Below are positions 1 to 8,699 of a DNA stretch of 64,000 nt, piece by piece. Position numbers and translations under genes: made by a program. A model generated the notes under the pieces. The model saw only the letters and a list, made by a program, of their open reading frames with translations, made no database searches and was not told the origin of the DNA. Position 1 is the stretch's first letter; each line of letters starts with the position of its first letter. This DNA comes from VRUE01 sp963822295 (GTDB taxonomy: Bacteria; Actinomycetota; Thermoleophilia; Solirubrobacterales; 70-9). The DNA is taken from NCBI GenBank assembly GCA_963822295.1, contig CAWGHD010000002.1:1612001-1676000 (forward strand). Direction: 5' to 3'.

Positions 1-680
1 TCGCCGAGGATCTTGCGCGTCTCGTTGATCAGCTTGCGCTCCTCGTCGGTGTGGTCGTCCCCCTCGGGGAAGCTTCCCGCCTGGGGAAGGACGCTGAAGG
101 CGATCGGGTGGGGGTAGATCGAGGCGACCGGGTCCTGCCCGGCCAGCACCGCTTCGGACTGCGTGGTCAGCTCGTCGATCGCGGCCTTGCCGGTCCCGGA
201 GACCGCCTGGTAGGTGGAGATCACCAGGCGCTCGATCCCGGCCTCGTCGAGCAGGGGCTTGAGCGCGACGACCATCTGCATGGTCGAGCAGTTCGGGTTG
301 GCGACGATGCCCCTGTGGCCGTCGACCGCATCGGGGTTGACCTCGGCGACGACCAGCGGCACCTCGTCGTCCATGCGGAAATGGCTGGTGTTGTCGACGA
401 CGACGGCCCCGGCCTCGACGAGCCTGGGCGCCCACTCGGCGCTGACCGACCCGCCCGCGGAGGAGAGGACGACGTCCAGGCCCTGGATCGTCTCCTCGTT
501 GAGCGGGCGGCATTCGAGGATCGAGTCGTTCCACTCGATCCGCTTGCCGACCGAGCGCTCCGAGGCGAAGGGGACCACCTCCGCGGCCGGAAAGCCGCGC
601 TCCGCGAGGACGCCGAGGATCGTCGTCCCGACCAGCCCGGTGGCGCCCAGCACTCCGACTCTGTATCCGTCAGCCGCCAT
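1..680 (-). CDS. asd: Aspartate-semialdehyde dehydrogenase, C-terminus cut by window edge
   Basis: This cytosolic enzyme reduces aspartyl-4-phosphate with NADPH, the second step of the pathway to lysine/diaminopimelate, threonine and methionine. Reading leftward from ATG at 680, 226 residues are visible before the window ends; the family is about 340 residues long. The nucleotide-binding loop GATGLVG lies at residues 12-18, and the catalytic cysteine is Cys131 in NPNCST. The start lies 15 bp after the lysC stop, so the two genes form the lysC-asd operon usual in actinobacteria. The C-terminal part of the active site is outside the window. Confidence 0.95.
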   Translation of the reverse strand, partial: MAADGYRVGVLGATGLVGTTILGVLAERGFPAAEVVPFASERSVGKRIEWNDSILECRPLNEETIQGLDVVLSSAGGSVSAEWAPRLVEAGAVVVDNTSHFRMDDEVPLVVAEVNPDAVDGHRGIVANPNCSTMQMVVALKPLLDEAGIERLVISTYQAVSGTGKAAIDELTTQSEAVLAGQDPVASIYPHPIAFSVLPQAGSFPEGDDHTDEERKLINETRKILG

Positions 681-695
681 CTCAGCCGGCCGCGC

Positions 696-1994
696 TCAGC
701 TGCCGACCGTGGGGCGGTGCTCGGCCCCGGTCGGGTCCTCGGGCTTGACGGCGTCGGAGCCCAGCTCGAACGCCTCGTGCAGCGTCTTCACGGCGTCGGC
801 GACGCGGTCGGCCGAGATGACGCATGAGATTTTGATCGGCGAGGTGGAGATCATCTCGATGTTGATCCCCTCCTCGCCGAGGACGGCGAAGACCTTGGCG
901 GCGACGCCCGGGTGCGAGCGCATGCCGGCGCCGACGATCGAGACCTTGCCGATCCGTTCGTCGGTGGCGACGCCGCGGCTGACCCCGCCGAGCCCCTCGA
1001 TCGTGTCGGTCGCCGTCGCCAGGTCGGAGCGGTCGACCGTGAACGAGAGGTCGGCCAGCTCCTCGTCGCCGACGGGCTCGTTCTGGATGATCACGTCGAC
1101 GTTGACGTTGGCGTCGGCGAGCGCGGTGAAGATCCGACCCGCTACGCCGGGCTCGTCGCGGACGCCGGTCAGCGTCACCCGAGCCTCGTCGTCGGAGTGG
1201 GTCACGGCTGTCACGAATGGTTGCTCCACGGTTTCCTCCTCGGCTACGACGAGGGTACCGGGGCCGTCCTCGAAGCTGCTGCGGCAGTGGATGCGGACGC
1301 CGTGGTTGCGCGCGTACTCCACCGAGCGCAGCTGCAGCACCTTGGCCCCCGACGCCGACATCTCGAGCATCTCCTCGTAGGAGACCATCGGCAGCTTGCG
1401 CGCCGTGGCGACGATCCGCGGGTCGGCGCTGAAGACACCGGAGACGTCGGTGTAGATCTCGCAGACCTCGGCTCTCAGCGCCGCGGCGAGGGCGACCGCG
1501 GTCGTGTCGGAGCCGCCCCGCCCCAGGGTGGTGACGTCGTGGCTGTCGGTGGAGACGCCCTGGAATCCGGCGACCAGGACGATGTGGTCGTCGCCGAGCG
1601 TCTCGCGGATGCGGTCGGCGCGGACGTCGATGATGCGCGCCTTGGTGTGGGAGGAGTCGGTGACGATCCCCGCCTGGGAGCCGGTCAGCGAGATCGCCTT
1701 GTGGCCCATGTCGTGGATCGCCATCGCCGCCAGCGCGCAGGAGATCCGCTCGCCGGTCGAGAGCAGCATGTCCATCTCCCGGGCGACGGGGCGCTCGGAG
1801 ATCTCCATCGCCTGGGCGACCAGCTCGTCGGTCGTCTTGCCGCGCGCCGAGAGCACCGCGACGACGCGCTTGCCCGCCTCACGCGCGGCGACGATCCGGC
1901 CGGCGGCACGCTTGATCTGCTCGGCGCCGGCAACCGAGGTGCCGCCGAACTTCATCACGACGATGTCGGAGTTCTTTGGTGTCGCCCCCGGCAT
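696..1994 (-). CDS. lysC: Aspartate kinase
   Basis: Aspartate kinase phosphorylates aspartate, the first and normally feedback-controlled step of the lysine/threonine/methionine pathway. The 432-residue protein has the kinase signature KFGGTSV at residues 15-21, a catalytic amino-acid kinase domain to about residue 250, and two ACT regulatory domains from about 265 to 420, where lysine and threonine bind in homologues. ATG at 1994 is used; a second ATG at 1955 directly precedes KFGGTSV and could be the true start. It is co-oriented with asd, 15 bp away. Some actinobacterial lysC genes also make a shorter beta chain from an internal start; I cannot judge that here. Confidence 0.95.
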   Translation of the reverse strand: MPGATPKNSDIVVMKFGGTSVAGAEQIKRAAGRIVAAREAGKRVVAVLSARGKTTDELVAQAMEISERPVAREMDMLLSTGERISCALAAMAIHDMGHKAISLTGSQAGIVTDSSHTKARIIDVRADRIRETLGDDHIVLVAGFQGVSTDSHDVTTLGRGGSDTTAVALAAALRAEVCEIYTDVSGVFSADPRIVATARKLPMVSYEEMLEMSASGAKVLQLRSVEYARNHGVRIHCRSSFEDGPGTLVVAEEETVEQPFVTAVTHSDDEARVTLTGVRDEPGVAGRIFTALADANVNVDVIIQNEPVGDEELADLSFTVDRSDLATATDTIEGLGGVSRGVATDERIGKVSIVGAGMRSHPGVAAKVFAVLGEEGINIEMISTSPIKISCVISADRVADAVKTLHEAFELGSDAVKPEDPTGAEHRPTVGS

Positions 1995-2022
1995 AGGCGA
2001 CTGAGAATAGGCGGTGGCCTGC

Positions 2023-2862
2023 CTAGGCGATGGCCTGGGCGGTGCGGCGACGGATGTCCGCGTTGAGCAGGCCGGTGACCTGGCTCGGCAGCTCGCCGGC
2101 CGAGGGGATCGCGTCGCCGATCAGGCCGCGGGCGCGAAATCCGTAGAGAGGGGTGTCGAAGCCGGCCTCGCGGATCCTGCGGATCAGCTGCACGGCGGAG
2201 GCGGTGTCGGCGCCGGGGCCGCAGAGGACGAGCGCGGTCGGCTCGAGAGCGCTCAGCGCGCGCTCGAGGCGCTCGTCGCCGAGCTCGGCTGAGAGCATCA
2301 GGACGCGGAATCCGGCGCGGCGCAGGGTCAGGTCGAGCGCCTGGGAGTGGACGGCCTCGACGTCCTGGCCCCGGCTCGAGTCGAGCAGCAGGATCCCGGC
2401 CGGGCGCGAGGCGGTGGAGGCGAGGCGGCGGGCGCCGTGCAGCCAGCCCATCGCCCAGCGGGCCGCGAACTCATACTCCGTTTCCCGGTCGGGGTCGGCG
2501 GCGAGAGCGTCGATCGTCGGCAGGACCAGCTCCTCGACGGTGCGCTCGAGCGGCCGCAGCGCGAGGCTCTCCTCGACCGCGCGGTCGGCGGCCTCCTCGT
2601 CGAATCCCTCGAAGGCGGCGATCAGGACGTCGTTGCTCGCCGGGGCGGCCTGTCGCTGACGCGTGAGCTCGATTGCCGAGGAGATGTTCCCGGTCTGGGC
2701 GAGCGCGTCACGCAGGGTCTGCAGCTCGACCAGCTCGTAGTTGCGGTGGTTTCCGGGGGTGCGCTTCGGCGTGGGAAAGCCGTACCGGCGCTCCCAGCTG
2801 CGCAGCGTGTTGGGGCTGACGCCGAGGACTTCGGCCGCCGCATTGGTTCTTATCCCGGGCAT
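2023..2862 (-). CDS. MerR-type regulator with a B12-binding-like C-terminal region
   Basis: The product is a predicted transcription factor of 279 residues. The N-terminus has a MerR winged helix (VSPNTLRSWERRYGFP), and the C-terminal half resembles the helical plus Rossmann-like cobalamin-binding module of CarH/LitR light- and B12-responsive repressors. The open frame extends 22 codons upstream, but ATG at 2862 is preferred because the HTH begins right after it. The histidine that would coordinate cobalt in CarH is not at the expected distance before RRAG; the nearest histidine is three residues off. B12 may therefore not be bound in the usual way. It lies between the GGDEF-like gene and lysC. 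Confidence 0.72.
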   Translation of the reverse strand: MPGIRTNAAAEVLGVSPNTLRSWERRYGFPTPKRTPGNHRNYELVELQTLRDALAQTGNISSAIELTRQRQAAPASNDVLIAAFEGFDEEAADRAVEESLALRPLERTVEELVLPTIDALAADPDRETEYEFAARWAMGWLHGARRLASTASRPAGILLLDSSRGQDVEAVHSQALDLTLRRAGFRVLMLSAELGDERLERALSALEPTALVLCGPGADTASAVQLIRRIREAGFDTPLYGFRARGLIGDAIPSAGELPSQVTGLLNADIRRRTAQAIA

Positions 2863-2974
2863 GTTCGCTCGCTTGGCTCCAGATCGATCGCGGAAGAGTT
2901 TGTTCTCCGCTGCGCAGGATTCTCCCACCGGATCGCCAGATTTACGCAGGTTATGGACGGATTTCGCGATTCTG

Positions 2975-3754
2975 TCAGCGATCTTGCAAGAGGCCGACGC
3001 CCACCGGCTGGCCCACCGCGCGGGCCCGCCACATCGCTTCGTCGGCCTTGTGCAGCAGGCCGTCGGCGCTGCAGCCGTGCTCCGGGCAGGCGACGACCCC
3101 CGCCGATATGCCGATCGGCAGGCCGCCCGCGGCCTCGAGCTCGGCCAGAGCGCTGAGCAGCCGCTCGCTCATCTGCACGCCGCCGACGGTGCTCTGTTCG
3201 GGGGCCAGCACGCAGAGGGCGTCCTCCTCGAGCTTGAAGGTCTCGTCGACGAGGCGGACGCTGTCCTGCAGCGCCGCGCCGGCGATCACGAGCGCCGCCT
3301 CCGAGCTCGCCCCGTTGCCGTTGCGCGCCCCGGGGCCGTCGACGTCGAAGACCGCCAGGCAGAACGGGTGGCCGTAGCGGCGATGGGACTCGATCAGCTG
3401 GTCGAGGCGCCTGCGCATATGGCCGGGCCAGTAGAGGCTCGGGTGGGCCTCGCCGGGCGGTGGCGACGGCGCGGGGGCGGCGGGCGGCGGGTCGGGAGCG
3501 GGCGGGTCGGGCGGGGATGGCTCGGGCGCGGGAGCGACCCCGGGCGCGGGCGACGCGACCGGATCGACCGCGGCCGCGGTGACGCTTCCGAACGCTTCGG
3601 CGAGCCGCTGGGCGGCGCCGGCGAAGGCGTCGACGTCGGCGTCCGGCATCTCCAGTCGCAGCTTGCCGAGAAGCGCCGCCTGCATGGCCGAGACGTCGCG
3701 GGCCAGGCGCCCGGCGGAGGTGGGCTCGCGCGGCTCGTCGTCGGTGTCGTTCAC
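2975..3754 (-). CDS. Degenerate GGDEF-like domain protein
   Basis: The product has 259 residues from GTG at 3754. The N-terminal third is helical, followed by a Pro/Ala-rich linker and a C-terminal domain that resembles a diguanylate cyclase fold (AVFDVDGPG near the start, ISAGVV and a HKADEAMWRAR-like helix at the end). The catalytic GG(D/E)EF turn is replaced by a KLEEDALC sequence, so cyclic-di-GMP synthesis is not expected. It may bind a nucleotide or a protein partner instead. The frame is open further upstream into recR, but that would overlap recR, so the GTG is chosen. It lies 97 bp after recR in the same direction. Confidence 0.6.
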   Translation of the reverse strand: MNDTDDEPREPTSAGRLARDVSAMQAALLGKLRLEMPDADVDAFAGAAQRLAEAFGSVTAAAVDPVASPAPGVAPAPEPSPPDPPAPDPPPAAPAPSPPPGEAHPSLYWPGHMRRRLDQLIESHRRYGHPFCLAVFDVDGPGARNGNGASSEAALVIAGAALQDSVRLVDETFKLEEDALCVLAPEQSTVGGVQMSERLLSALAELEAAGGLPIGISAGVVACPEHGCSADGLLHKADEAMWRARAVGQPVGVGLLQDR

Positions 3755-3851
3755 GCCAGTGCGAGCCACACCCGGACCTTGCCGAAAGCGGCGGACGCCA
3801 GCATTGGAAAAAGCCGCAATTTGCGGCGCGACAATCGTCCGGCATTTTCGT

Positions 3852-4454
3852 CTAGGCGAGGCTCTGGCGCCCGGCCAATGCCTTGCCGAGCGTGACCTCG
3901 TCGGCATGCTCCAGATCGGCGCCGACCGGCAGGCCGCTCGCCAGCCGCGTCACCGCGACCTTGCCGCGCAGGAGCTCGGCGATGTGGAGCGCGGTCGCCT
4001 CCCCGGTGGTGGTCGGGTTGGTCGCCAGCACGACCTCGCCGACGTCGCCCTCCTCGACCCGGCGCACGAGCTCGGCGATCTTCAGATCGTCGGCGTCGAT
4101 GCCGTCGATCGGCGAGAGGGCGCCGCCGAGCACGTGGTAGAGGCCGCGGTACTCGTGGGTGCGCTCGATCGGGATCACGTCGGCGGGCTCCTCGACGACG
4201 CAGATCATCGACTGCTCGCGGGAGGAGTCGGCGCAGATCCGGCAGAGCGGCCCCTCGGCGAGGTTGAAGCAGCGCTCGCAGAGCCCGACCTTCTCCTTCA
4301 CCTCGCGGATCGCGGTGGCCAGCCCCTCCGCCTCCTCGTCGGGCGCCCGCAGAATGTGGAAGGCGAGACGCTGAGCGGTGCGCTGTCCGATCCCCGGCAG
4401 GCGGGCGAGCTCGGCGACGAGTCGTGCCAGCGGCGCCGGCCCTTCGCCGCTCAC
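3852..4454 (-). CDS. recR: Recombination mediator protein RecR
   Basis: RecR works with RecO, and in some species RecF, to load RecA on gapped DNA. The 200-residue protein has the expected parts in order: a helix-hairpin-helix near LPGIGQRTAQRLA (residues 19-31), a C4 zinc finger (Cys59, Cys62, Cys71, Cys74) and a Toprim domain from about residue 82 (ICVVEEPADVIPIE). The GTG start at 4454 overlaps the ybaB stop in a GTGA, a sign of translational coupling. The cluster dnaX-ybaB-recR is conserved across bacteria. Confidence 0.96.
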   Translation of the reverse strand: MSGEGPAPLARLVAELARLPGIGQRTAQRLAFHILRAPDEEAEGLATAIREVKEKVGLCERCFNLAEGPLCRICADSSREQSMICVVEEPADVIPIERTHEYRGLYHVLGGALSPIDGIDADDLKIAELVRRVEEGDVGEVVLATNPTTTGEATALHIAELLRGKVAVTRLASGLPVGADLEHADEVTLGKALAGRQSLA

Positions 4455-4792
4455 ATCCCGGGCAGGCCCATGCCGCCCAGGCCTCCCGTGATCCCGCCCA
4501 TCTTCGAGGCGGCGAGCTCCTGCGCGGCACGCAGGCCCTCGTTGATCGCGGCCTGCACCATCTCGGCGAGCAGCTCCGCCTCCTCCGGGTCGATCGCGTC
4601 CGGGTCGATCGTGATCTCGCGCAGGGTCAGGTCACCGCCCATCTTGACCTTGACCATGCCGCCTCCGGCGCTGGCCTCGACGACCTCGTCCTTGAGCTGC
4701 TCCTGGGCCTGCGCCATCTCGGTCTGCATCTGCTGCGCCTGTTTCATCAGCGCGTTCACGTCAAAGCCTCCGGGCATTCCACCTCTTGCCAC
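4451..4792 (-). CDS. ybaB: YbaB/EbfC family nucleoid-associated protein
   Basis: This small DNA-binding protein forms homodimers and associates with the nucleoid in other bacteria. It has 113 residues from GTG at 4792. That start is chosen because a strong ribosome-binding site (AAAGGAGG) lies 7 nt upstream; a later ATG at 4777 lacks one. Helix ALMKQAQQMQTEMAQAQEQL is followed by the family beta sheet (VVEASAGGGMVKVKMGG). It is encoded between dnaX and recR, its usual place, and its TGA overlaps the recR GTG. Confidence 0.92.
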   Translation of the reverse strand: MARGGMPGGFDVNALMKQAQQMQTEMAQAQEQLKDEVVEASAGGGMVKVKMGGDLTLREITIDPDAIDPEEAELLAEMVQAAINEGLRAAQELAASKMGGITGGLGGMGLPGM

Positions 4793-4823
4793 TAGCACTC
4801 CTCCTTTTGACGTTCGTCGAGGC

Positions 4824-6659
4824 TCAACCGACCTCCTCCGCGTTGAACTCACTCTTCAGCTTCTCGACGAGCGACTCGTGGTCGACGTCCTCCGCCTCCT
4901 TGCTGCGGGGAGCGTCCTCGCCCTCGAGCAGCACGTAGACGGGTCGCAGGCGGGCGCCGGTGACCGTGACCAGGGCCTCGGTCATCTGCTCGCACTTGTC
5001 CTTCGCCTCGGCCTTGCGCTTGTTGAAGGTCAGCTCGGCGGGGAACCCGATCCGCAGCCCCTCCTCGTCGATCCCGACCGGGCGGGCCCCGTCGAAGGTC
5101 GCCGCCAAGGCCGGGCTCGTCTCGCGGAGCTTCTCGATCACCGCGGGCCAGATTCGCTGTACCTCGTCGAAGGACAGGGCGGGGTCGGCCACGGGCGGCA
5201 CGGACTCGGGGGGGCCTGCGGGCGGGGGCTTCGCCTCCGTTCTCGACCCCCCCGAGCCCGCACCACCCGTGGCGGGGTCCGCTTTGCCAGATGGCGAGGA
5301 ACGTTTGGCCGGCTCCGCCTCTTCCTCTTCAGCGGGCCCCGGATCGCCGGCGACTGCTTCCTGCGAGGCGGTCGGAGTCGCAGCGTCCTGGGGTGCGGGG
5401 GCTGCCGCGGGTGGCGGAGGATGAGGGGGGTCGAGAACGGAGGCGAAGCCCCCGCCCGCAGCACCCCCCTCATTCTCTGCCGCCCGCGGCCCACCGCTTC
5501 CCAAGTCTTTTTCGAGTTTCTCGACCCTCCTAAGCAAACCCTCGGCCGATGGATCCAGGTCGGGCCGCGCAGCCTTCAGGAGCGCGATCTCAACGGCCAT
5601 GCGCGCGTCGTCCCCCTCGCGCACCGCGGTCAGCGCCGCCGCCAGCTCGTCGATCGTGCGGACCAGGGTGGCCGGGCCGATCGCGGCGGCCTGGGCGGAG
5701 ATCCGGCCCTCGTCGGTGGCGGTGACGACGAACGTCTCGGGCACCTCGCCGACGGTCTGGGTGACGAGCAGGTGGCGCAGGTGCGCGAGCAGGTCGCGGG
5801 TGAACTGGCCCGGGTCGCGCCCGGACCTGGCCATCCGCTCGACCCCGAGCAGGACGGCGCGGGGGTCTTCGGCGATCACCGCGTCAACGGTCTCGAACAG
5901 CAGCTCGGCGTCCACCGCGCCGATCATCTCCATGACGTCTTCGAGCGCGACCCGCTCGCCGCCGAAGGCGACGATCTGGTCGAGGGTGCCGAGCGCGTCG
6001 CGGAAGCTGCCCGACGCCGAGCGGGCGATCATCGCCGTCGCGCCGGCCTCGGCCTCGATCCCCTCCGCCGCGGAGACCCGCTCCAGCACCTCGGAGATCT
6101 GCTCGAGCGACGGGCGCTGGAAGTCGAAGCGCTGGCAGCGGTCGGCGATCGTCGCCATCACCTTGTGCGACTCGGTGGTGGCGAGGACGAAGACCGTGTT
6201 CGGCGGCGGCTCCTCGAGCGTCTTCAGGAAGGCGTTCCACGCCTCCTTGGTCAGCATGTGGGCCTCGTCGAGGATGTAGACCTTCCAGCGGCCGCCGGCC
6301 GGGGCGTAGGCGACCCGCTCCCGCAGGTCGCGGACGTCGTCCACCGAGCGGTTGGAGGCGGCGTCCATCTCGATCACGTCCACTGAGGTGCCGGAGGCGA
6401 TCGTCGTGCACGACTCGCACTCCCCGCAGGGGGAGACGGTCGGCCCGCCGCGCTCGCAGTTCAGCGAGCGGGCGAGGATCTTGGCCATCGAGGTCTTGCC
6501 CGTCCCCCGCGAGCCGACGAAGAGGTAGGCGTGGTGGACCTTGTCCTGCTCGACCGCGTTTCGCAGGGTGCGGACGACGTGCTGCTGGCCGACCACCTCG
6601 TCGAAGGAGCCGGGGCGGTGGCGGCGGTAGAGGGAGGTCGAATCGCTGGAGGACGGCAC
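4824..6659 (-). CDS. dnaX: DNA polymerase III subunits gamma/tau
   Basis: This is the clamp-loader ATPase of the replisome. The N-terminal AAA+ module has Walker A GSRGTGKT at residues 49-56, a zinc module with Cys68, Cys78, Cys81 and Cys84, and DEAH in Walker B (VYILDEAH). A Pro/Ala/Glu-rich linker of about 120 residues joins it to a C-terminal tau-like domain, giving 611 residues. The start GTG at 6659 is inferred because homology begins at SLYRRHRP; an upstream frame exists but would run into the divergent gene. It heads the dnaX-ybaB-recR unit. Confidence 0.93.
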   Translation of the reverse strand: MPSSSDSTSLYRRHRPGSFDEVVGQQHVVRTLRNAVEQDKVHHAYLFVGSRGTGKTSMAKILARSLNCERGGPTVSPCGECESCTTIASGTSVDVIEMDAASNRSVDDVRDLRERVAYAPAGGRWKVYILDEAHMLTKEAWNAFLKTLEEPPPNTVFVLATTESHKVMATIADRCQRFDFQRPSLEQISEVLERVSAAEGIEAEAGATAMIARSASGSFRDALGTLDQIVAFGGERVALEDVMEMIGAVDAELLFETVDAVIAEDPRAVLLGVERMARSGRDPGQFTRDLLAHLRHLLVTQTVGEVPETFVVTATDEGRISAQAAAIGPATLVRTIDELAAALTAVREGDDARMAVEIALLKAARPDLDPSAEGLLRRVEKLEKDLGSGGPRAAENEGGAAGGGFASVLDPPHPPPPAAAPAPQDAATPTASQEAVAGDPGPAEEEEAEPAKRSSPSGKADPATGGAGSGGSRTEAKPPPAGPPESVPPVADPALSFDEVQRIWPAVIEKLRETSPALAATFDGARPVGIDEEGLRIGFPAELTFNKRKAEAKDKCEQMTEALVTVTGARLRPVYVLLEGEDAPRSKEAEDVDHESLVEKLKSEFNAEEVG

Positions 6660-6694
6660 TGCGGCCAGTGTACTTACGCCGATACCGTGCGCCG

Positions 6695-8155
6695 GTGCCA
6701 TCCGGGGCCCGTAACTGGCTGACGCCGGCCGCCTGGGTCGCCGCCGTGGCGGCGGTCCTGCTGCTGCTCTTCCCGCTGGGCTTCCCCAACTACGACACGA
6801 TCTACAGCCTGCTCTGGGGCAGGGAGATGGCGGAAGGCCTGAGCCCGGACCGGGGAGCGGCGCTTCCCCCCACCCCCCACCCGCTCTACGAACTCCTCGG
6901 CCTGGCGACCTCGCCGCTCGGCGACGGCGCGATCGACGTGTCGATGGTCCTCGCCTACCTCTCGCTCGGGTTGGTCGGGTACCTCGTCTACCGGCTCGGC
7001 TCGCTCTGGTTCGACCGTCCGATCGGCGCCGTCGCGGCGCTGATCGTCCTCACCCGCGCCCCCTTCCTCTCCAACGGGCTGCGCGCCTACATCGACCTCC
7101 CCTACATCGTGCTCTGCCTCGGGGCGCTGGCGATCGAGAGCCGGCGCCCCCGCGCCGGCTGGCCGGTCCTCGCCCTGCTCGCCCTGGCGGGCCTGCTCCG
7201 TCCCGAGGCCTGGCTCTTCTCCTTCGCCTACCTGGCATACCTGGCACTGGCGCCCGATGAGGAGACGAGGACCCCTCTCGAACGGGCGAAGGAGTTCCTC
7301 TCCACCCGCCGCGCCCGGGGCTTGATCGCCCTGGCCCTTGCCGGTCCGGTGATCTGGGCGCTCTTCGACTGGATCACCGCCGGCAGCCCGACCTACTCGT
7401 TCACGGGCACCCGCGAGACGGTCGACACGCTCGACCGCCAGACCGGCCCGGTTGACCTCGTCCTCTACGGCCCTCGCCGCCTCGGCGAGGTGCTGCAGTG
7501 GCCGGGCATGGTCGGCGCGCTCGGGGGGGTCGTCCTCGGCCTCGCCTTCCTGCGCAGGCGCAGCACGATCGGGGTCGCCGCCGCAGCCCTGGCCCTCGGC
7601 GCCTTCGCGATCCTCGCCTGCGCCGGCCTCGCGATCATCCCCCGCTACACGATGCTCGCCGCCGCCGTGCTGGCGATCTTCGCCGCGCTCGGCCTGCTCG
7701 GCTGGCGCCTGCTCGAGCGCGACCATCCCTGGCGAGGGCGCTGGCAGGTGTTCGCGGCGCTCGTCGCCCTGATGGCCGTCGCCTGGGCGCCCAACCAGTA
7801 CGACCTCCTGCACAGGGTGGACGTCGACCTCACCAACCAGGCCGAGATCGAGGAGGACCTGCACGACCTGGCGAACTCGGGCGCCTTCGATCGCGACTGC
7901 GGGCCGATCTCGGTCCCCAACCACCGCGCCGTCCCCCGCCTCGCCTTCGACCTCGACCTGCCCCCGAGCCGCATCGTCAGCTTCAGCGAGCAGCGCCAGC
8001 CCCGCCGCGGCTACTTCCTCGACCCCTCCGGACCCTTCGTCCTCCACAACTTCGTCCTCGACCCCAACGACCCCGCCCGGCTCGAGACCCCCGTCCCCCC
8101 CGGCTTCCGCCCCATCGCCCGCAACGAGTCCTGGGTGCTGTACCGGCGCTGCTGA
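6695..8155 (+). CDS. Multi-spanning membrane protein, GT-C glycosyltransferase-like
   Basis: The product is about 486 residues with roughly ten hydrophobic spans and a soluble C-terminal tail of about 110 residues. The overall plan (one TM segment, a large first outer loop with acidic residues near NYDTIYSLLWGREMAEGLSP, then many TMs) resembles GT39/PMT-like enzymes that move mannosyl or other sugars from polyprenyl lipids. This is a fold-level guess; no substrate can be read. GTG at 6695 is preferred to GTG at 6668, which would sit 9 bp from the divergent dnaX start. The downstream gene converges on it 10 bp away. Confidence 0.6.
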   Translation: MPSGARNWLTPAAWVAAVAAVLLLLFPLGFPNYDTIYSLLWGREMAEGLSPDRGAALPPTPHPLYELLGLATSPLGDGAIDVSMVLAYLSLGLVGYLVYRLGSLWFDRPIGAVAALIVLTRAPFLSNGLRAYIDLPYIVLCLGALAIESRRPRAGWPVLALLALAGLLRPEAWLFSFAYLAYLALAPDEETRTPLERAKEFLSTRRARGLIALALAGPVIWALFDWITAGSPTYSFTGTRETVDTLDRQTGPVDLVLYGPRRLGEVLQWPGMVGALGGVVLGLAFLRRRSTIGVAAAALALGAFAILACAGLAIIPRYTMLAAAVLAIFAALGLLGWRLLERDHPWRGRWQVFAALVALMAVAWAPNQYDLLHRVDVDLTNQAEIEEDLHDLANSGAFDRDCGPISVPNHRAVPRLAFDLDLPPSRIVSFSEQRQPRRGYFLDPSGPFVLHNFVLDPNDPARLETPVPPGFRPIARNESWVLYRRC

Positions 8156-8165
8156 GCGTGCGGGC

Positions 8166-8699
8166 TCAGCGGTTCGATCCCAGGTCCTCGATCAGGTCGC
8201 GAGCCCTGCCGAGGATCAGGTTGCGGAGGTCCAGGTCGTGCATGCGAACGAGTCGCTCGTGGATGACGCGCAACTCGTTCTCATTGATCGACCCGAGCGG
8301 CTCGCTCATGTCGATGGCCGACAGCGGCAGGCGGAGCGAGGAGCTGATCCGCGCCGCGTTCTCCTCCTCCAATCCCTTGCACGACTCCGGGCGCAGGTGG
8401 AAGAGATCCTCGGCCCTGCCCTCCCGGACGGTCGCCTGCTCCTCGGATGGCAGCTTGCCGAATTGCCACAGGCGGAGAGCCAGGACCTCGTTGTAGCGAA
8501 AGCTCGGCTCGGTGATGACCAGGACCGGCCGCGGCTTCACCGTGACGAGCGCGGTGACTTCTTCTCCGACCTTGACGAGGGTGGATGTGTCCGGCACCGC
8601 CACCGGCTGGTGACCTTCGCCTGCGTACAGTCGGTAGGGGGGCTCGGGCGCGAACGGCGCCACGGCCCGGTACACCCTGCCGAGCGGCGCGTCCAGCAC
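8166..8699 (-). CDS. Possible PemK/MazF-like toxin, second gene of a TA-like pair
   Basis: The product has 177 residues and no assigned family that I recognise with certainty. The N-terminal half has a GRVYRAVAPF start and a KPRPVLVITEPSFRYNEVL segment, which recall the beta-barrel of PemK/MazF endoribonucleases; the C-terminal 80 residues are helical and not part of that fold. Its GTG start overlaps the upstream small gene's TAG by one base (TAGTG), so the two are translationally coupled. The small upstream partner with a Phd-like look supports the toxin reading. It could instead be an unrelated bicistron. Confidence 0.45.
   Translation of the reverse strand: MLDAPLGRVYRAVAPFAPEPPYRLYAGEGHQPVAVPDTSTLVKVGEEVTALVTVKPRPVLVITEPSFRYNEVLALRLWQFGKLPSEEQATVREGRAEDLFHLRPESCKGLEEENAARISSSLRLPLSAIDMSEPLGSINENELRVIHERLVRMHDLDLRNLILGRARDLIEDLGSNR

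Noticed and set aside
3579..6386. Plus-strand open frame of 935 codons opposite recR, ybaB and dnaX
   Set aside because: It is antisense to three conserved genes; its translation is Arg/Gly/Ala-rich without family motifs. GC-rich DNA keeps antisense frames open.
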